DNA of 64,000 bases. Origin: GMQP-bins7 sp963776565 (GTDB lineage Bacteria; Actinomycetota; Thermoleophilia; Gaiellales; Gaiellaceae). Where the stretch lies: assembly GCA_963776565.1 (NCBI GenBank), contig CAVZNF010000004.1, positions 124,001 through 188,000 on the forward strand, in the 5' to 3' direction. The translations under genes were made by a program, and so were the position numbers. Every line of letters starts with the position of its first letter. Position 1 is the stretch's first letter. Shown here one piece after another: positions 16,507 to 26,885 of this stretch. Under the pieces are notes generated by a model. It was not told where the DNA came from and searched no databases. It saw only the letters and a list, made by a program, of their open reading frames with translations.

Positions 16507-17247
16507 TCGGCGATCCTTTCGTCGTCGGCTCTCGAAACCCTTATCGGGGCGAAGGGCTGTGCCTGGCTCAGGGCGATCTCGCCGGACTTGCGCAGCTCGA
16601 GGAGTGCGAGCAGCGCGACTGCCTGCTCGACGCGCGAGAGACCCTCCACTTCAGCGTCGAAGTCGAACAGGCGTCGCCGGCTGAGAAGTGACCGGAAACG
16701 CTCGAGGAACTGCGAGACCGGCGGGAAGCGCAGCGCCATGTGCCCGAGGGAGACCGTCGGTGGCGGAACTGCCAGCGCACGGAGCGCATCGCCGAGCGCG
16801 ACGCGGGTCCTGCGAGGCGAGTCGCCGTTCGGTCCGCGGAGCCAGCGGCGCCGGCCCGAGCCGGAAGAAGCGGTCCTGCTCGGAGTCCAGGCGTTCCACG
16901 AGCCAGGCCGCCGCCTCTTTCATCCGGCGATACTCGGCGAGGCGTCGCGCGAGCTCCTCGGCAGCCTCCTCGGGCTCGAGCTCGCCGAGCTCTGCCGCCT
17001 CGTCCGGGAACAGCGCCCGCGCCTTCAGCTCGAGGAGCGCCGAGACGAGCACGAGGAACTCGCCGCATGCCTCGAGATCGAGCTCGTCGCGCGCCGCCAT
17101 GTGCTCGACGAACGCGAGGACGATCGCCGCGATGTCGATGTCGCGCGGCTCGAGCTCCTCCTTCAGAAGCAGCGTGAGGAGCAGATCGAACGGCCCCTCG
17201 AACGCGTCGAGCTCGAGGTCCAGCTCGCGGACAGGCGTCGGCAGCAC
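16485..17247 (-). CDS. scpA: segregation and condensation protein A, one frameshift
   Basis: Kleisin subunit of the SMC-ScpAB condensin complex. It begins VRELDLELDAFEGPFDLLLTLLLKEELEPRDIDI, the conserved N-terminal SMC-neck-binding helix. It continues through FLVLVSALLELKARALFP and moves to another frame near 16820, where the C-terminal winged helix reads LFDFDAEVEGLSRVEQAVALLALLELRKSGEIALSQAQPF. The start is taken as GTG 17247; there is no clear ribosome binding site. The single frame change in a gene whose two ends are intact points to an indel error. The order lgt-scpA-scpB is compact. Confidence 0.88.
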
Positions 17248-17284
17248 GCGCGGGAGGCTAGCCGCGCAGCCGGACGCGCCTGGC

Positions 17285-18139
17285 TCAGCGCCCCTTTGGC
17301 ACCGCCATGGTCTCGACCTTCGTGGGCGGTGCCGCGCCGGGGCGCTTCCAGCGACGCTGCCAGACCACGAAGAACGCGGCCGAGAGCAGGATGGCCGCCC
17401 CCGCAACGAACACGTTCAGGCGGACGCCGGCAATCTCATGCGAAGGATCGATCCGCAGGGTCTCGATCCAGAGGCGGCCGACGCTGTAGATGAGCACATA
17501 GAGCGCGAACAGGCCACCCGGCCGGATGCGCCCCTTGAAGCGACGCTCGATGAGCAGGAGCACTCCAGCCGCGGCGAAGCACCAGAGCGCCTCGTAGAGA
17601 AACGTCGGATGGAACGTCTCGGATTCGATGTTGTCGATCGGCCGGTTCGCGGGATCGATCTCGAGCCCCCACGGCAGGTCGGTCGGCTTCCCGAAGAGCT
17701 CCTGATTCCACCAGTTGCCGAAGCGGCCGATGCCCTGCGCGACGAGGAGCGCCGGCGCGACACAGTCGGCCAGCTTGGCGACCGACACGCCGGAGCGCTT
17801 CGCGACGATCGCGCCCACGATGCAGCCGAGCCCGATCCCGCCCCAGACGCCGAGCCCGCCCTTCCAGATCGCGAACGGCCCCCACCACTCGTCGGGCAGC
17901 TCGTTCCAGCTCGTGATGACGTGGTAGAGCCGCGCGCCCACGATCCCCGAGGCCACGCCCCAGACGGCGACGCGGAAGATGAGATCCCAGTCGCCGCCTC
18001 GCCGCGTCCAGCGCACGCCGGTGATCGCGACGGCGGCCGCGATCGCCACCAGGAGCGTCAGGCCGTAGAAGTGGATCGACAGCGGCCCGAGCTCGATCGT
18101 GCTCGAGTCGGGCGACGGAATCGAGAGGAGCGGAAGCAC
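17285..18139 (-). CDS. lgt: prolipoprotein diacylglyceryl transferase
   Basis: An integral inner-membrane enzyme that adds diacylglycerol to the lipobox Cys of prelipoproteins, 284 residues with about seven membrane segments. Diagnostic sequences are IHFYGLTLLVAIAAA, RLYHVITSW, WKGGLGVWGGIGLG, the Lgt signature GRFGNWWNQELFG (with the essential Arg and Asn) and HPTFLYEALWC. The C-terminal tail is basic (WQRRWKRPGAAPPTK). GTG 18139 has no strong ribosome binding site; CAGAAT lies 8 bases upstream. It is followed 37 bases later by scpA. Confidence 0.95.
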   Translation of the reverse strand: MLPLLSIPSPDSSTIELGPLSIHFYGLTLLVAIAAAVAITGVRWTRRGGDWDLIFRVAVWGVASGIVGARLYHVITSWNELPDEWWGPFAIWKGGLGVWGGIGLGCIVGAIVAKRSGVSVAKLADCVAPALLVAQGIGRFGNWWNQELFGKPTDLPWGLEIDPANRPIDNIESETFHPTFLYEALWCFAAAGVLLLIERRFKGRIRPGGLFALYVLIYSVGRLWIETLRIDPSHEIAGVRLNVFVAGAAILLSAAFFVVWQRRWKRPGAAPPTKVETMAVPKGR

Positions 18140-18191
18140 CGGCGGGCATTCTGCCCACAGACCGGGCCGCGCGTGCGAGAACCGTCCGCGC

Positions 18192-18398
18192 CTAGAGCAG
18201 TATCTGGAGAGCGAGCTCGACGGTGCAGCCGCGCTCGAGCAGGCTCACCGCGTCGTGCAGGTCGATGTCGTGGCTCGCGGCGAGGACGATCGCGGACTCT
18301 GGGTCGTACCCGGCCCGCTCCAGCGCCTCGTGCCGCCACTGCTCGATTCGATCTCGCTCGGAGACGCCAACAACTAGCTCGAGTTCTGCCGCAGACAT
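18192..18398 (-). CDS. small conserved helical protein of unknown function
   Basis: A 68-residue protein from ATG 18398-18396, with AAGGGCGG 4-10 bases upstream. It is charged and helical: DRIEQWRHEALERAGYDPESAIVLAASHDIDLHDAVSLLERGCTVELALQIL. Similar small proteins are common in Thermoleophilia, to my recollection, but no function is known. The segment SAIVLAASHDIDLHDAVSLL resembles a helix-turn-helix-like pair without clear DNA-binding residues. It precedes lgt by 52 bases on the same strand and may be the first gene of the lgt-scpA-scpB group. Confidence 0.65.
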   Translation of the reverse strand: MSAAELELVVGVSERDRIEQWRHEALERAGYDPESAIVLAASHDIDLHDAVSLLERGCTVELALQILL

Positions 18399-18440
18399 GC
18401 CGCCGCCCTTCGCCTTGGGGATCGGTGTCACTCGCCTATT

Positions 18441-18454
18441 CGTCCAATTGGACG
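18441..18454. promoter_or_regulatory. 14-bp perfect palindrome between the small ORF and the cyclase gene
   Basis: CGTCCAATTGGACG is self-complementary over all 14 bases and lies in the divergent 159-base intergenic region, 42 bases from the small ORF start and 103 bases from the cyclase start. A related partial copy, GGACGTCC, follows at 18459-18466. It is a candidate operator for an unknown dimeric regulator. The rest of the region shows only the -10-like box at 18546-18551. Confidence 0.45.
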
Positions 18455-18557
18455 TATCGGACGTCCCCTTTCTGGGGGGATTGCGTTGAGGAGCGGTAAA
18501 CGTTCTATGAACGCCCGTTCGGCACCGCTGGGTCGCGGGTTGGTGCAAACTCGTCGA

Positions 18558-21500
18558 GTGCCGTTCTGTTCACAGTGCGGGACCGACAACCCGGACGTCG
18601 CGAAGTTCTGTTTCGCATGCGGGTCGGCGCTCGTCAGCGCCCCCCCGCCTCAGGAGTTCCGGAAGATCGTGACGATCGTCTTCTCCGACCTGAAGGGCTC
18701 GACGGCGATGGGCGAAAAGCTCGACTCGGAGTCGCTACGAGCAGTGATGACCCGCTACTTCGATGCGATGAGCGTCGAGCTCGAACGGCATGGAGGGGTT
18801 GTGGAGAAGTTCATCGGCGACGCCATCATGGCCGTGTTCGGCATCCCGACGCTGCACGAGGACGACGCCTTGAGGGCCGTGCGCGCAGCGGCTGCGATGC
18901 AACAGGCCCAGGCCGTACTGAACGACGAGCTCGACCGTCACTGGGGTGTCCGGCTCACTGTTCGCACCGGCGTCAACACGGGAGAAGTGGTCGCCGGCGA
19001 TCCGTCGGCGGGTCAGCGTCTCGTCACCGGGGACGCTGTGAACGTCGCGGCTCGCCTGGAGCAGGCGGCCGGTGCGCAGGAGGTTCTGCTCGGAGATCTG
19101 ACGTACCGGCTCGTGCGCGACTACGTCGACGTCGAGGAAGTCGAGCCGCTCGAGCTGAAGGGCAAGGCAGAAAGGGTGCCGGCCTACCGTCTCGTGGGGG
19201 TGCGCGAAGCGACGCGAGCGGCCGCGTCGGCTCGACTCGCCCATGGTCGGGCGCACGCACGAGCTCGAGCAGCTACAGGCCCAGCTGCGCGAAGCCGTCG
19301 ACACGCAGAGCTGCCGGCTCGCGACGGTGATCGGCGAGGCGGGAGTAGGCAAGTCACGCCTGATCGACGAGCTCATCGGCGGGCTCTCGGACGATGTAGG
19401 CGTCCTCCGGGGGCGCTGCCTCCCGTATGGCGACGGCATCACCTTCTGGCCGCTGGCCGAGGCCGTGAGATTCGCCGCGCAGATCGCTGAGCGCGACACC
19501 ACTGACGCCGCACTCGAGAAGCTGAGAAGTCTGGCGGACGACGAGGAGGTCACGCAGCGCGTCGCCTCGGCCATCGGGCTGACGCCGGAGCAATTCCCGG
19601 TCGAAGAGCTCGTCTGGGGCGCGCGCAAACTGCTCGAATCACTCGGCCGCGATAGACCGGTCGTCGTCCTCTTCGAAGACATCCACTGGGCCGAGCAGAC
19701 GTTCCTCGAGCTAATCGAGCAGGTCGTTGCGCAGGCGACCGACTCGCGACTCCTCGTCGTGTGCACCGCGCGCCATGAGCTCGTAGAGCGCACTCCCGAG
19801 TGGTCGACCGGCGCCGGAGCGCTGAGGCTCGAGCTCGAGCGCCTTTCCGAGGACGAGACCGCGGCCGTCGCCGAGCACCTGCTGGGGATGACCGATCTCG
19901 ACGCGGCAATTCGCGACAGGATCGTCGCCGCCGCGGAAGGCAACCCGTTGTTCATCGAACAGCTGCTCTCGATGCTGATCGACGACGACGTGATCTGCTT
20001 CGAGGACGGCTCGTGGCGGCTGGCAGCCGAGATCGAGACCATCTCCGTGCCTCCGACGATCCACGCGCTGCTCGCGGCGCGGCTCGACGGGCTGGGGGCC
20101 GACGAGCGAGCCGTGGTCGAGCCTGCATCGGTTATCGGCCACGTATTCGTCCAAGATGCGGTGCGCCATCTCGCGCCGGAGCGCGTACGTCCGGAGCTCG
20201 GCGACCACCTCGGATCGTTGACGGACAAGCAGCTCGTCCAGGTGGATTCCTCCAGGTCGGACGAGAACGCGTTTCGCTTCCACCACATCCTCATCCGCGA
20301 CACGGCCTACGACGGAATCCTGAAGCGTGCGCGTGCCACCTACCACGAGCAGTTCGTGGAATGGGCCGACAGCGTCAACCGTGAGGGTGCCACCGAGTAC
20401 GAGGAGATCCTCGGCTACCACCTCGAGCAGGCACACCGGTATCTCTCGGAGCTCGGCCCACTGGACGACCGCGGCAGGGCGATCGGCGCGGACGGCTCGC
20501 GAAGGCTCGCATCGGCGGGTCGACGTGCATTCGCGCGCGGCGACGTACCTGCGGCCGCAAACCTGCTTGGGCGTGCCGCCGCCCTCCTGCCCGAGGAAGA
20601 TATGACTCGCCTCGCGCTCCTGCCTGAGCACGGAGAAGCTCTTCTCCAGATCGGACGCTTCGACGATGCCGCAGCAGTTCTCGAGGAAGCGATCGTCCTC
20701 GGAGAGGAAGCCTCGGCGGCGGCGACCGTCGCGCATGCGTCGCTGACCCGCCTGCTCGTCCGATTGCGCGCGGGGGACCCCGAGAGCTGGAAGGACGAGG
20801 CCGCGGTGACCATCACGGAGGCGCTCGCGGTCTTCGAGGCGGCCGAAGACCATGCCGGCCTCTCGAAGGCGTGGAGGCTGCTCGCGTGGACGCATGGGAT
20901 CGCGTGCCAGTTCGCGCTCGCCGCCGAGGCGTCGGAGCACGCACTCGAGCACGCTCGACTCGCCGCAGACCGCCGCCAGGAGACCCGCTCCGCAACCGCA
21001 TACGCCGCCGCCGCGTCCTTCGGGCCGACTCCCGTCGCCGAGGCGATCGAGCGCTGTAAGCAGATGGTCGAGAACGTCGCGGGAGACCGCCACTCGGAGG
21101 GAAGGCTGCTCGCGCTCCTCGCGGGGCTCCTGGCGATGCAGGGCGAGCTCGAACGGGCTCGCGAATCGGCGCTACGCGCTCGCTCGTTGCTCGAGGAGCT
21201 CGGGCTCGACGTCGAGGTTGCGTCGGCCACGATCGAGTCGTGGCGGGTGGAAATGCTCGCTGGAGACGTGCCGGCAGCCGAGCGGGAGCTACGGCGCGGA
21301 TACACGATTCTGGTGGAGGCCGGCGAGAAGTACGTCCTTTCGACAGTCGCCGGCCTCCTGGCTCAGACGCTGTATCTCCTCGACCGCCACGACGAAGTGG
21401 AAGCGCTGGGTCAACTCGCCCGCGAGCTCGCGACCGAGGACGACGTCGACACGCAGGCTCTGTGGCGCTGCGTCCAGGCGAAGATGCTCGCCCGCGCGGG

Positions 21501-21729
21501 CGCAGTCGACGAGGCGGAGGCGCTCGCGCGCGAGGCCCTCGAGATCCTCGGGCCTACGGACGCACTTCTCTATCGCTACAGCGCGCTCCTCGATCTCGCG
21601 GAGGTGCGCCGCCTCGCGGGGCGCGACGCGAACGAGGAGTTGCGGGAGGCTCTGGCGCTCGCCGAGACGAAGGGGAGCTCCGCCATGGCTCGCGAGGTCC
21701 AGAGCCTCCTCGCGTCAGTGCATGTCTAA
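18558..21729 (+). CDS. zinc-ribbon adenylate/guanylate cyclase fused to AAA ATPase and TPR domain, one frameshift
   Basis: A multidomain cytosolic signalling protein of about 1055 residues. It begins at GTG 18558 with a zinc ribbon (CSQC...CFACG). A class III cyclase domain follows, with metal-binding Asp in VFSDLKGST, then GDAIMAVFGIP and GDAVNVAARLEQAAG. A frame change near 19235 leads into MVGRTHEL..., the P-loop GEAGVGKSRLIDELI, VVLFEDIHWAEQ (Walker B), and a long C-terminal helical repeat region of TPR type. The fusion is typical of actinobacteria. The input sensed by the ATPase/TPR part is unknown. CAAACT 6 bases before the GTG suggests leaderless expression. A separate cNMP-binding protein lies 1.2 kb downstream. 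Confidence 0.88.
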
Positions 21730-22862
21730 CTAAAGTCCCAGCGGCCGTTGAACGTCGCGTGGCACGTGACGTACGTGACCTTCAGCTGGTTGTCGATCGA
21801 GATCGTGCAGTCGCCCGTCACGTCGCTGCCGTCGTGGAGGACCTTGTCGACCTTGTCGCCGTTCGGCAGCGTGGTGTTGTCGATGGTGAAGTCGAAGCGA
21901 CCTCGTTCGTCGGCCGACGTGTCCGGGTCATCGTCCGGGAACTTCCACGGCTGATAGCCCGTCCCGCCAAGTGTCGCAGGGCACGCGTTGGACGGATAGG
22001 TCGGGCTGGGAGGAGCGGGAATGCAGACGAAGGCCCACGGGAAGCCTTTCAGCGTGGGGTTGTACTCGTCGATCTTGACGATGAGGCCCGGCGTGAGCGG
22101 GAAGGTCGAGGAGCCGGGGGTGGACGTTGCGCAGACGCGGCTCAGGAGACGGTTGCCGGGCCCGACGGACACGACCTCGCTCGTCGCGAGCGACGTTCCC
22201 GTGCTGCACGAGTCGAGGACGTAGCCGCGAGCCTCTTCAGGTCCGGTGCCGCGCCGAGGAGCCCCGTCACCTTCTGATTACCAACACCCAAGTCCTTCGG
22301 GAACGTGTCCGGACCGGCCGACCCTGGCTTGCCGGTTCCCTCCTTCAGGGTCCAGTACGCGCTGCTCGTGAGCTTGCAGTCGTTGACCGCCGGGTTTGGT
22401 GGCGTCTGCAGCGAGTCGCAGGTCACGCCGTCGCCCTTGATCGGAGTCCCTGGCGATCGCCACACCGTGAGCACGCTCGCGCTACCACCCGCGTTGATCG
22501 TCCGCTCCGGGCATGCATAAAACTCGTTGGGAGCGAAGTCGTCCCAGTTGTCGTGGGGCGGGCCGGCTCGCAGCTCGCATAGACCAGGTCTGCGGCCACG
22601 GGCACGCCGCCGAGACGTCGTCGTCGGAACCTTGTGGTGGTAGATCACGTGCGTGAACGTGCTGCTCTGCTTGTTTTCGAGCGTCGCGGTGTAGCCGACA
22701 TTCTCGCCGTAGTTGATCTCGTCCGGGCCTGGGAAGGCGAAGAGAGTCGGACTCGGATCACGGTTACCGGCGGGGGCCGTTCCCACGGCGACGCAAAAAC
22801 GCAATCGTCCCCAGTGTCAGTACAGCGGCGATCGGCGCAAAGCCAGTTCGGCGAGCCTTCAT
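21726..22862 (-). CDS. secreted protein of unknown function, several frameshifts
   Basis: The start ATG 22862-22860 has a GAGGGG ribosome binding site and begins a signal peptide (MKARRTGFAPIAAVLTLG). The mature part then runs in other frames: DPSPTLFAFPGPDEINYGENVGYTATLEN, FTHVIYHHKVPTTT, then CPERTINAGGSASVLTVWR, CKLTSSAYWTLKEGTG, and finally PGLIVKIDEYNPTLKGFPWAFVCIPAPPSP to CHATFNGRWDFS. Frame changes fall near 22800, 22600 and 22230. NVGYTATLENKQSSTFTHV resembles one strand pattern of DUF11-type surface repeats, so a cell-surface beta protein is possible. Its stop overlaps the stop of the convergent cyclase gene. Confidence 0.6.
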
Positions 22863-22961
22863 TCCCAGTCCCCTCTCGTGTCCAATCCGCAGAAGGGGCA
22901 ACAGCATAGACCCTGACATGTCAACTGTCCACGGAGGCCATGCGTGGCCCGCCAAGCGTAT

Positions 22962-22967
22962 TAGGAT
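22962..22967 (+). promoter_or_regulatory. -10 box of a leaderless promoter for the cNMP-binding gene
   Basis: TAGGAT ends 6 bases before GTG 22974, with no room for a ribosome binding site. A 10-base palindrome TGACATGTCA (22914-22923) lies upstream in the same divergent gap. Confidence 0.5.
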
Positions 22968-22973
22968 GGCGAC

Positions 22974-23393
22974 GTGGCGCTACGCCGTGACGCGAAGGTC
23001 GAGCTGCTGAAGAAGGTTCCGCTGTTCGCGGGATGCTCGAAGACCGAGCTGCGCCAGCTCGCGAGGATCGCCGACGAGATCGACCTGCGCGAGGGAACGG
23101 TGCTGACGCGCGAGGGGCGCTCCGGCCGCGAGTTCTTCGTGCTCATCGCAGGCAATGCACGAGTGTCGAAGAAGGGCAAGAAGATCGCGGACCTCGGTTC
23201 CGGAGACTGGTTCGGCGAGATCGCCCTCCTGACGGACAGCCCGCGCACGGCGACGGTGACGGCGACGTCGCCCGTCGACGTCCTCGTCATCACCGACCGT
23301 CGCTTCCGTGAGGTCGTCGAGACGATGCCGTCGATCGCTCTGAAAGTGCTCGCGTGCGTGGGCGACCGGCTCGCCAGCGACGCCCGCAGCTAG
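22974..23393 (+). CDS. stand-alone cyclic-nucleotide-binding domain protein
   Basis: A 139-residue protein consisting almost only of a CAP-family effector domain: LLKKVPLFAGCSKTELRQLARIADE, GTVLTREGRSGREFFVLIAGNARV, and the phosphate-binding cassette FGEIALLTDSPRTATVTA (Glu, and Arg in PRTATV) near residues 82-99. No helix-turn-helix follows, so it is not a transcription factor by itself and presumably acts through a partner. The nearby class III cyclase (18558-21729) could supply its ligand; that link is inference from proximity. In Thermoleophilia such small proteins are frequent. Confidence 0.87.
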   Translation: MALRRDAKVELLKKVPLFAGCSKTELRQLARIADEIDLREGTVLTREGRSGREFFVLIAGNARVSKKGKKIADLGSGDWFGEIALLTDSPRTATVTATSPVDVLVITDRRFREVVETMPSIALKVLACVGDRLASDARS

Positions 23394-23428
23394 ACGCGCC
23401 GGCCGCCCGACGAGCGTCACCGCAGCGA

Positions 23429-26400
23429 TCAGGCGATCGACGCCTCGCCGAGCAGCGCTCGCACCTCGGCGAAGAAGTCCGCTTCCGGCTTGACGCGGTA
23501 CTCGGGGCCGAGCGCGAGCGTCCGCTCGCCGAGCGACGTCTCGAGTGCGACGTAGACAGGGGCGTCGCCGGGGTAGTCGGAGACGAGCGTCGCGAGCTCC
23601 CGGATGAGCCCCGCAGGTGCCTGCCGCGCGTCGATCCGTAGTCGAACCTCGCGCCGGACGACCGCCGCCTCGAACGCGCTGACCTCGCTCGCCACGAGCT
23701 TGGTCTCGCCGGCCTGCTTGTGGTCGACGCGGCCCTTGACCACGAGGATGCGGTCCGCCTCGAGCAGCTCGCGGGCGGCGGCGTACGTCGAGTTGAACAC
23801 GACGACCTCGGCGCTTCCGGTCGGATCGTCGAGCGTGACGAACACCATCGGCTCGCCGCGCTTCGTCGTCACCTGCTTGAGGCCGGAGACGATGCCACCG
23901 ACGGTCACGAACTCGCCGTCACGTCTTCGTTCGAGATCGGTGAGCGCGCAGTCCGTCTTGCGCCGCAGCTCGGCTCGCACGCGCTCGAGCGGATGCTCGG
24001 AGACATAGAGGCCGAGCGTCTCCTTCTCGAGGCGCAGGAGCTCGCGTTCGTCGAACTCGGTGATCGCGATCGGCGGATGCTGGACCTCGACGGCCTCCTC
24101 GGCCTCGCCGAAGCCGCCGTCGAAGATCGAGGCCTGGCCGGCGAGACGGTCGGCCGAGACTCGGTTGCCGTGCCCGAGAGCCGCGTCGAGCGCTGCGAGC
24201 ATTCCCATCCTCGTAGACCCGGTCGAGTCGAGGGCTCCGCACTTCACGAGCGACTCGAGCGCGCGCTTGTTCAGCGCCTGCGGGTCGACTCGCTCGGTCA
24301 GCTCCCAGATCGACTCGAACGGCCCTCCCTGCGCACGCACGCGCACGATCGCGTCGGCGGCTGCCTCCCCGACGTTCTTGACGGCGTTCAGGCCGAAGTG
24401 GATCACGCCGCTGACGACCGCGAAGTCCTGCTGCGACGAGTTCACGTCGGGTGGAAGCACCTCGATGTCCATCTCCCGGCACGCGTTGACGTAGAACGGG
24501 ACGCGGTCCTTCGTGTTCATGACCGACGAGATGAGCGCGGCCATGTACTCCTTCGGATGGTTCGCCTTGAGCCAGGCCGTGCGGTAGGCGATGAGCGCGT
24601 AGCAGGCAGCGTGGGCCTTGTTGAACGAGTAGTCCTGGGAGGACTCCATGTCCTTCCAGAGCTGCTGCGCAACCGCCGGCGTGACGGTGTTCGTCGCACA
24701 GCCCTCGAGGAACTTGTCCTTGAGGGACGCCATGAGCTCGTGGATCTTCTTGCCGATCGCCTTGCGCAGCGTCTCCGCCTCGGCGGGTGAGAAGCCGGCG
24801 AGCTCCTTCGCGATCTGCATGTACTGCTCCTGGTAGATGCAGATCGCGTACGTCTGGCCGGTGATCGCCTCGAGCCGAGGATCAGCGTACGAGACCTGCT
24901 CGCGCCCGTTCTTCCGTGCGGCGTACATCGGGATGTAGCCCATCGGCCCTGGGCGGTAGAGAGCCACGAGCGCGATCAGGTCCTCGAACTCGGTCGGCTT
25001 CACCTGGCGGAGCGCTTCGCGCATCCCCGACGACTCGAACTGGAACACGCCTATCGAGTCGCCGCGGGCGAGCATGGCGTAGCTCTTCGCGTCGTCGAGC
25101 GGGAGCGTGCCGATGTCGACTCCGCCGATGAGGTCGACCGCCTTGTCGATGACGTCGAGGTTTCGCAGCCCGAGAAAGTCCATCTTCAGGAGCCCGAGGT
25201 CGACGACGTCGTGCATGCCGACCTGCGTCACCATCTCCGAGTCGGCGCCCTTCTGCTGCAGGGGGACGACCTCGATGAGCGGCTGCGCGCCGATGACGAC
25301 GCCCGCAGCGTGGATCGAGTCGGCGCGCGTCAGCCCCTCGAGCGGCCGGGCAAGGTCGATGATCTCCTTCGCAACGGGGTCGGAGTCGACGGCCTGGCGC
25401 AGCTCCGCACCGGGCTTGAGCGCCGCCTCGAGCGTCTGCCCCGGGCCTTCCGGCACGAGCTTCGCGATGCGGTCGACGACGCCGTACGGGATGTCGAGGA
25501 CGCGCCCGGCGTCACGAATGGCGGCCCGCGCCGCCATCGTCGAGAAGGTGATGATCTGCGCCACGCGATCGCGCCCGTATTTCTCGGCGACGTAGTTGAT
25601 GACGCGGTCGCGGCCGGCGACCGAGAAGTCGATGTCCATGTCCGGCAGGTCCTTGCGCGCGGGGTTCAGGAAGCGCTCGAAGAGCAGGCCGTAGCGCATC
25701 GGGTCGACGTCCGTGATCTCGAGGCAGTACGCGGCGATCGAGCCCGCGGCCGATCCGCGGCCCGGCCCGACGCTGACCCCGTTCTGCTTCGCGAAGTGGA
25801 TGAAGTCCCAGACGATCAGGAAGTAGTCGGCGAAGCCCATCTCCTTGATCGTCTTGAGCTCGAAGCGAAGACGTTCCGTCAGCTCCGGCGTGGCCTTCCC
25901 GTAGCGCTTGACGAGCCCTTGCTCGCAGAGCTGGACGAGGTAGTCGAACGAGTCGCGCCCCTCGGGGACCGGGAAGGTCGGCAGCAGGATCCGCCCGAGC
26001 TCGATCTCGACCGAGCAGCGCTCCGCGATCTCCAGCGTCCGCGCCATGGCCTCCTCGAGGCCGGGGAAGTCGCCTGCCATCTCCTCCGGGGTCTTGAAGA
26101 AGAACTCGTTCGTGTCGAATTTCCAGTGCGCCGGGTTCTTCAGCGTGTCGCCCGACTGGATGCAGAGGAGCGCCTCGTGCGCGAACGCGTCCTCGGCGTC
26201 CAGGTAATGGACGTCACCGGTCGCTACGAGCGGAAGGCCGGTCTCCTCCGCGAGCGCGATGAGGCCGGGGTTGATCTGCTGCTGCTCGGCGAGACCGGCG
26301 TTCTGCAGCTCGACGTACGTCGAGTCGCGTCCGAAGATCTGGACGAGGCGGTCGAGATCCGTGTGCGCGTCCTTCGGCCTGCCCTCCGAGAGCGCCCGCG

Positions 26401-26827
26401 ACACACGCCCCGACAGACAGCCCGAGAGCGCCACGATCCCGCTCGCATGTCGCTCGAGGAGCTCCCAGTCGACGCGTGGCTTGTAGTAGTAGCCCTCGAG
26501 GTAGCCGAGCGAGGAGAGCTTGATGAGGTTGGCGTAGCCCTCGTTGGACTCGGCGAGGAGCGTGAGATGCGCGTAGCCCTTGGTCTGCACTCGGCGATCG
26601 TCCGCCACGTACACCTCGCAGCCGATGATGGGCTTCACACCGGTGTTTCGCGCCTCGCGGTAGAGCTCGACAGCACCCGCGAGGGAGCCGTGGTCGGTGA
26701 GCGAGACGGCGGGCATCTCGAGACGAGCAGCCTTCTCCACGAGCGCCGGAATGCGACACGCTCCGTCGAGGATCGAGTACTCCGAGTGAACGTGCAGATG
26801 GACGAAGTTCGGAGCGGCTCGACCCAC
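23429..26827 (-). CDS. dnaE: DNA polymerase III alpha subunit
   Basis: The replicative polymerase of the chromosome, 1132 residues and uninterrupted. The N-terminal PHP domain begins VHLHVHSEYSILDGACRI. The catalytic core has GPGRGSAAGS and the active-site aspartates in LPDMDIDFSVAGRDRV. KMDFLGLRNLDVID, SYSFNKAHAACYALIAYRTAWLKANHPKEYMAALISS-like thumb sequence, tandem HhH (FGLNAVKNVGEAAADAIV) and the OB fold (VTVGGIVSGLKQVTTKRGEPMVFVTLDD) follow. The start is GTG 26827. An alternative ATG at 26838 is out of frame. TACGAT lies 9 bases upstream. Confidence 0.97.
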   Translation of the reverse strand: MGRAAPNFVHLHVHSEYSILDGACRIPALVEKAARLEMPAVSLTDHGSLAGAVELYREARNTGVKPIIGCEVYVADDRRVQTKGYAHLTLLAESNEGYANLIKLSSLGYLEGYYYKPRVDWELLERHASGIVALSGCLSGRVSRALSEGRPKDAHTDLDRLVQIFGRDSTYVELQNAGLAEQQQINPGLIALAEETGLPLVATGDVHYLDAEDAFAHEALLCIQSGDTLKNPAHWKFDTNEFFFKTPEEMAGDFPGLEEAMARTLEIAERCSVEIELGRILLPTFPVPEGRDSFDYLVQLCEQGLVKRYGKATPELTERLRFELKTIKEMGFADYFLIVWDFIHFAKQNGVSVGPGRGSAAGSIAAYCLEITDVDPMRYGLLFERFLNPARKDLPDMDIDFSVAGRDRVINYVAEKYGRDRVAQIITFSTMAARAAIRDAGRVLDIPYGVVDRIAKLVPEGPGQTLEAALKPGAELRQAVDSDPVAKEIIDLARPLEGLTRADSIHAAGVVIGAQPLIEVVPLQQKGADSEMVTQVGMHDVVDLGLLKMDFLGLRNLDVIDKAVDLIGGVDIGTLPLDDAKSYAMLARGDSIGVFQFESSGMREALRQVKPTEFEDLIALVALYRPGPMGYIPMYAARKNGREQVSYADPRLEAITGQTYAICIYQEQYMQIAKELAGFSPAEAETLRKAIGKKIHELMASLKDKFLEGCATNTVTPAVAQQLWKDMESSQDYSFNKAHAACYALIAYRTAWLKANHPKEYMAALISSVMNTKDRVPFYVNACREMDIEVLPPDVNSSQQDFAVVSGVIHFGLNAVKNVGEAAADAIVRVRAQGGPFESIWELTERVDPQALNKRALESLVKCGALDSTGSTRMGMLAALDAALGHGNRVSADRLAGQASIFDGGFGEAEEAVEVQHPPIAITEFDERELLRLEKETLGLYVSEHPLERVRAELRRKTDCALTDLERRRDGEFVTVGGIVSGLKQVTTKRGEPMVFVTLDDPTGSAEVVVFNSTYAAARELLEADRILVVKGRVDHKQAGETKLVASEVSAFEAAVVRREVRLRIDARQAPAGLIRELATLVSDYPGDAPVYVALETSLGERTLALGPEYRVKPEADFFAEVRALLGEASIA

Positions 26828-26885
26828 GGGAGGGCCATCGTACTGTCCCGGTCCGACGGGGTCCGACCGGCCCCAGAGCGGTAGG

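Noticed and set aside
26842..26875. Direct repeat GGTCCGAC before dnaE as an operator or DnaA-type site
   Set aside because: Only two adjacent copies of an 8-mer in very GC-rich sequence, with no symmetry and no resemblance to a DnaA box.
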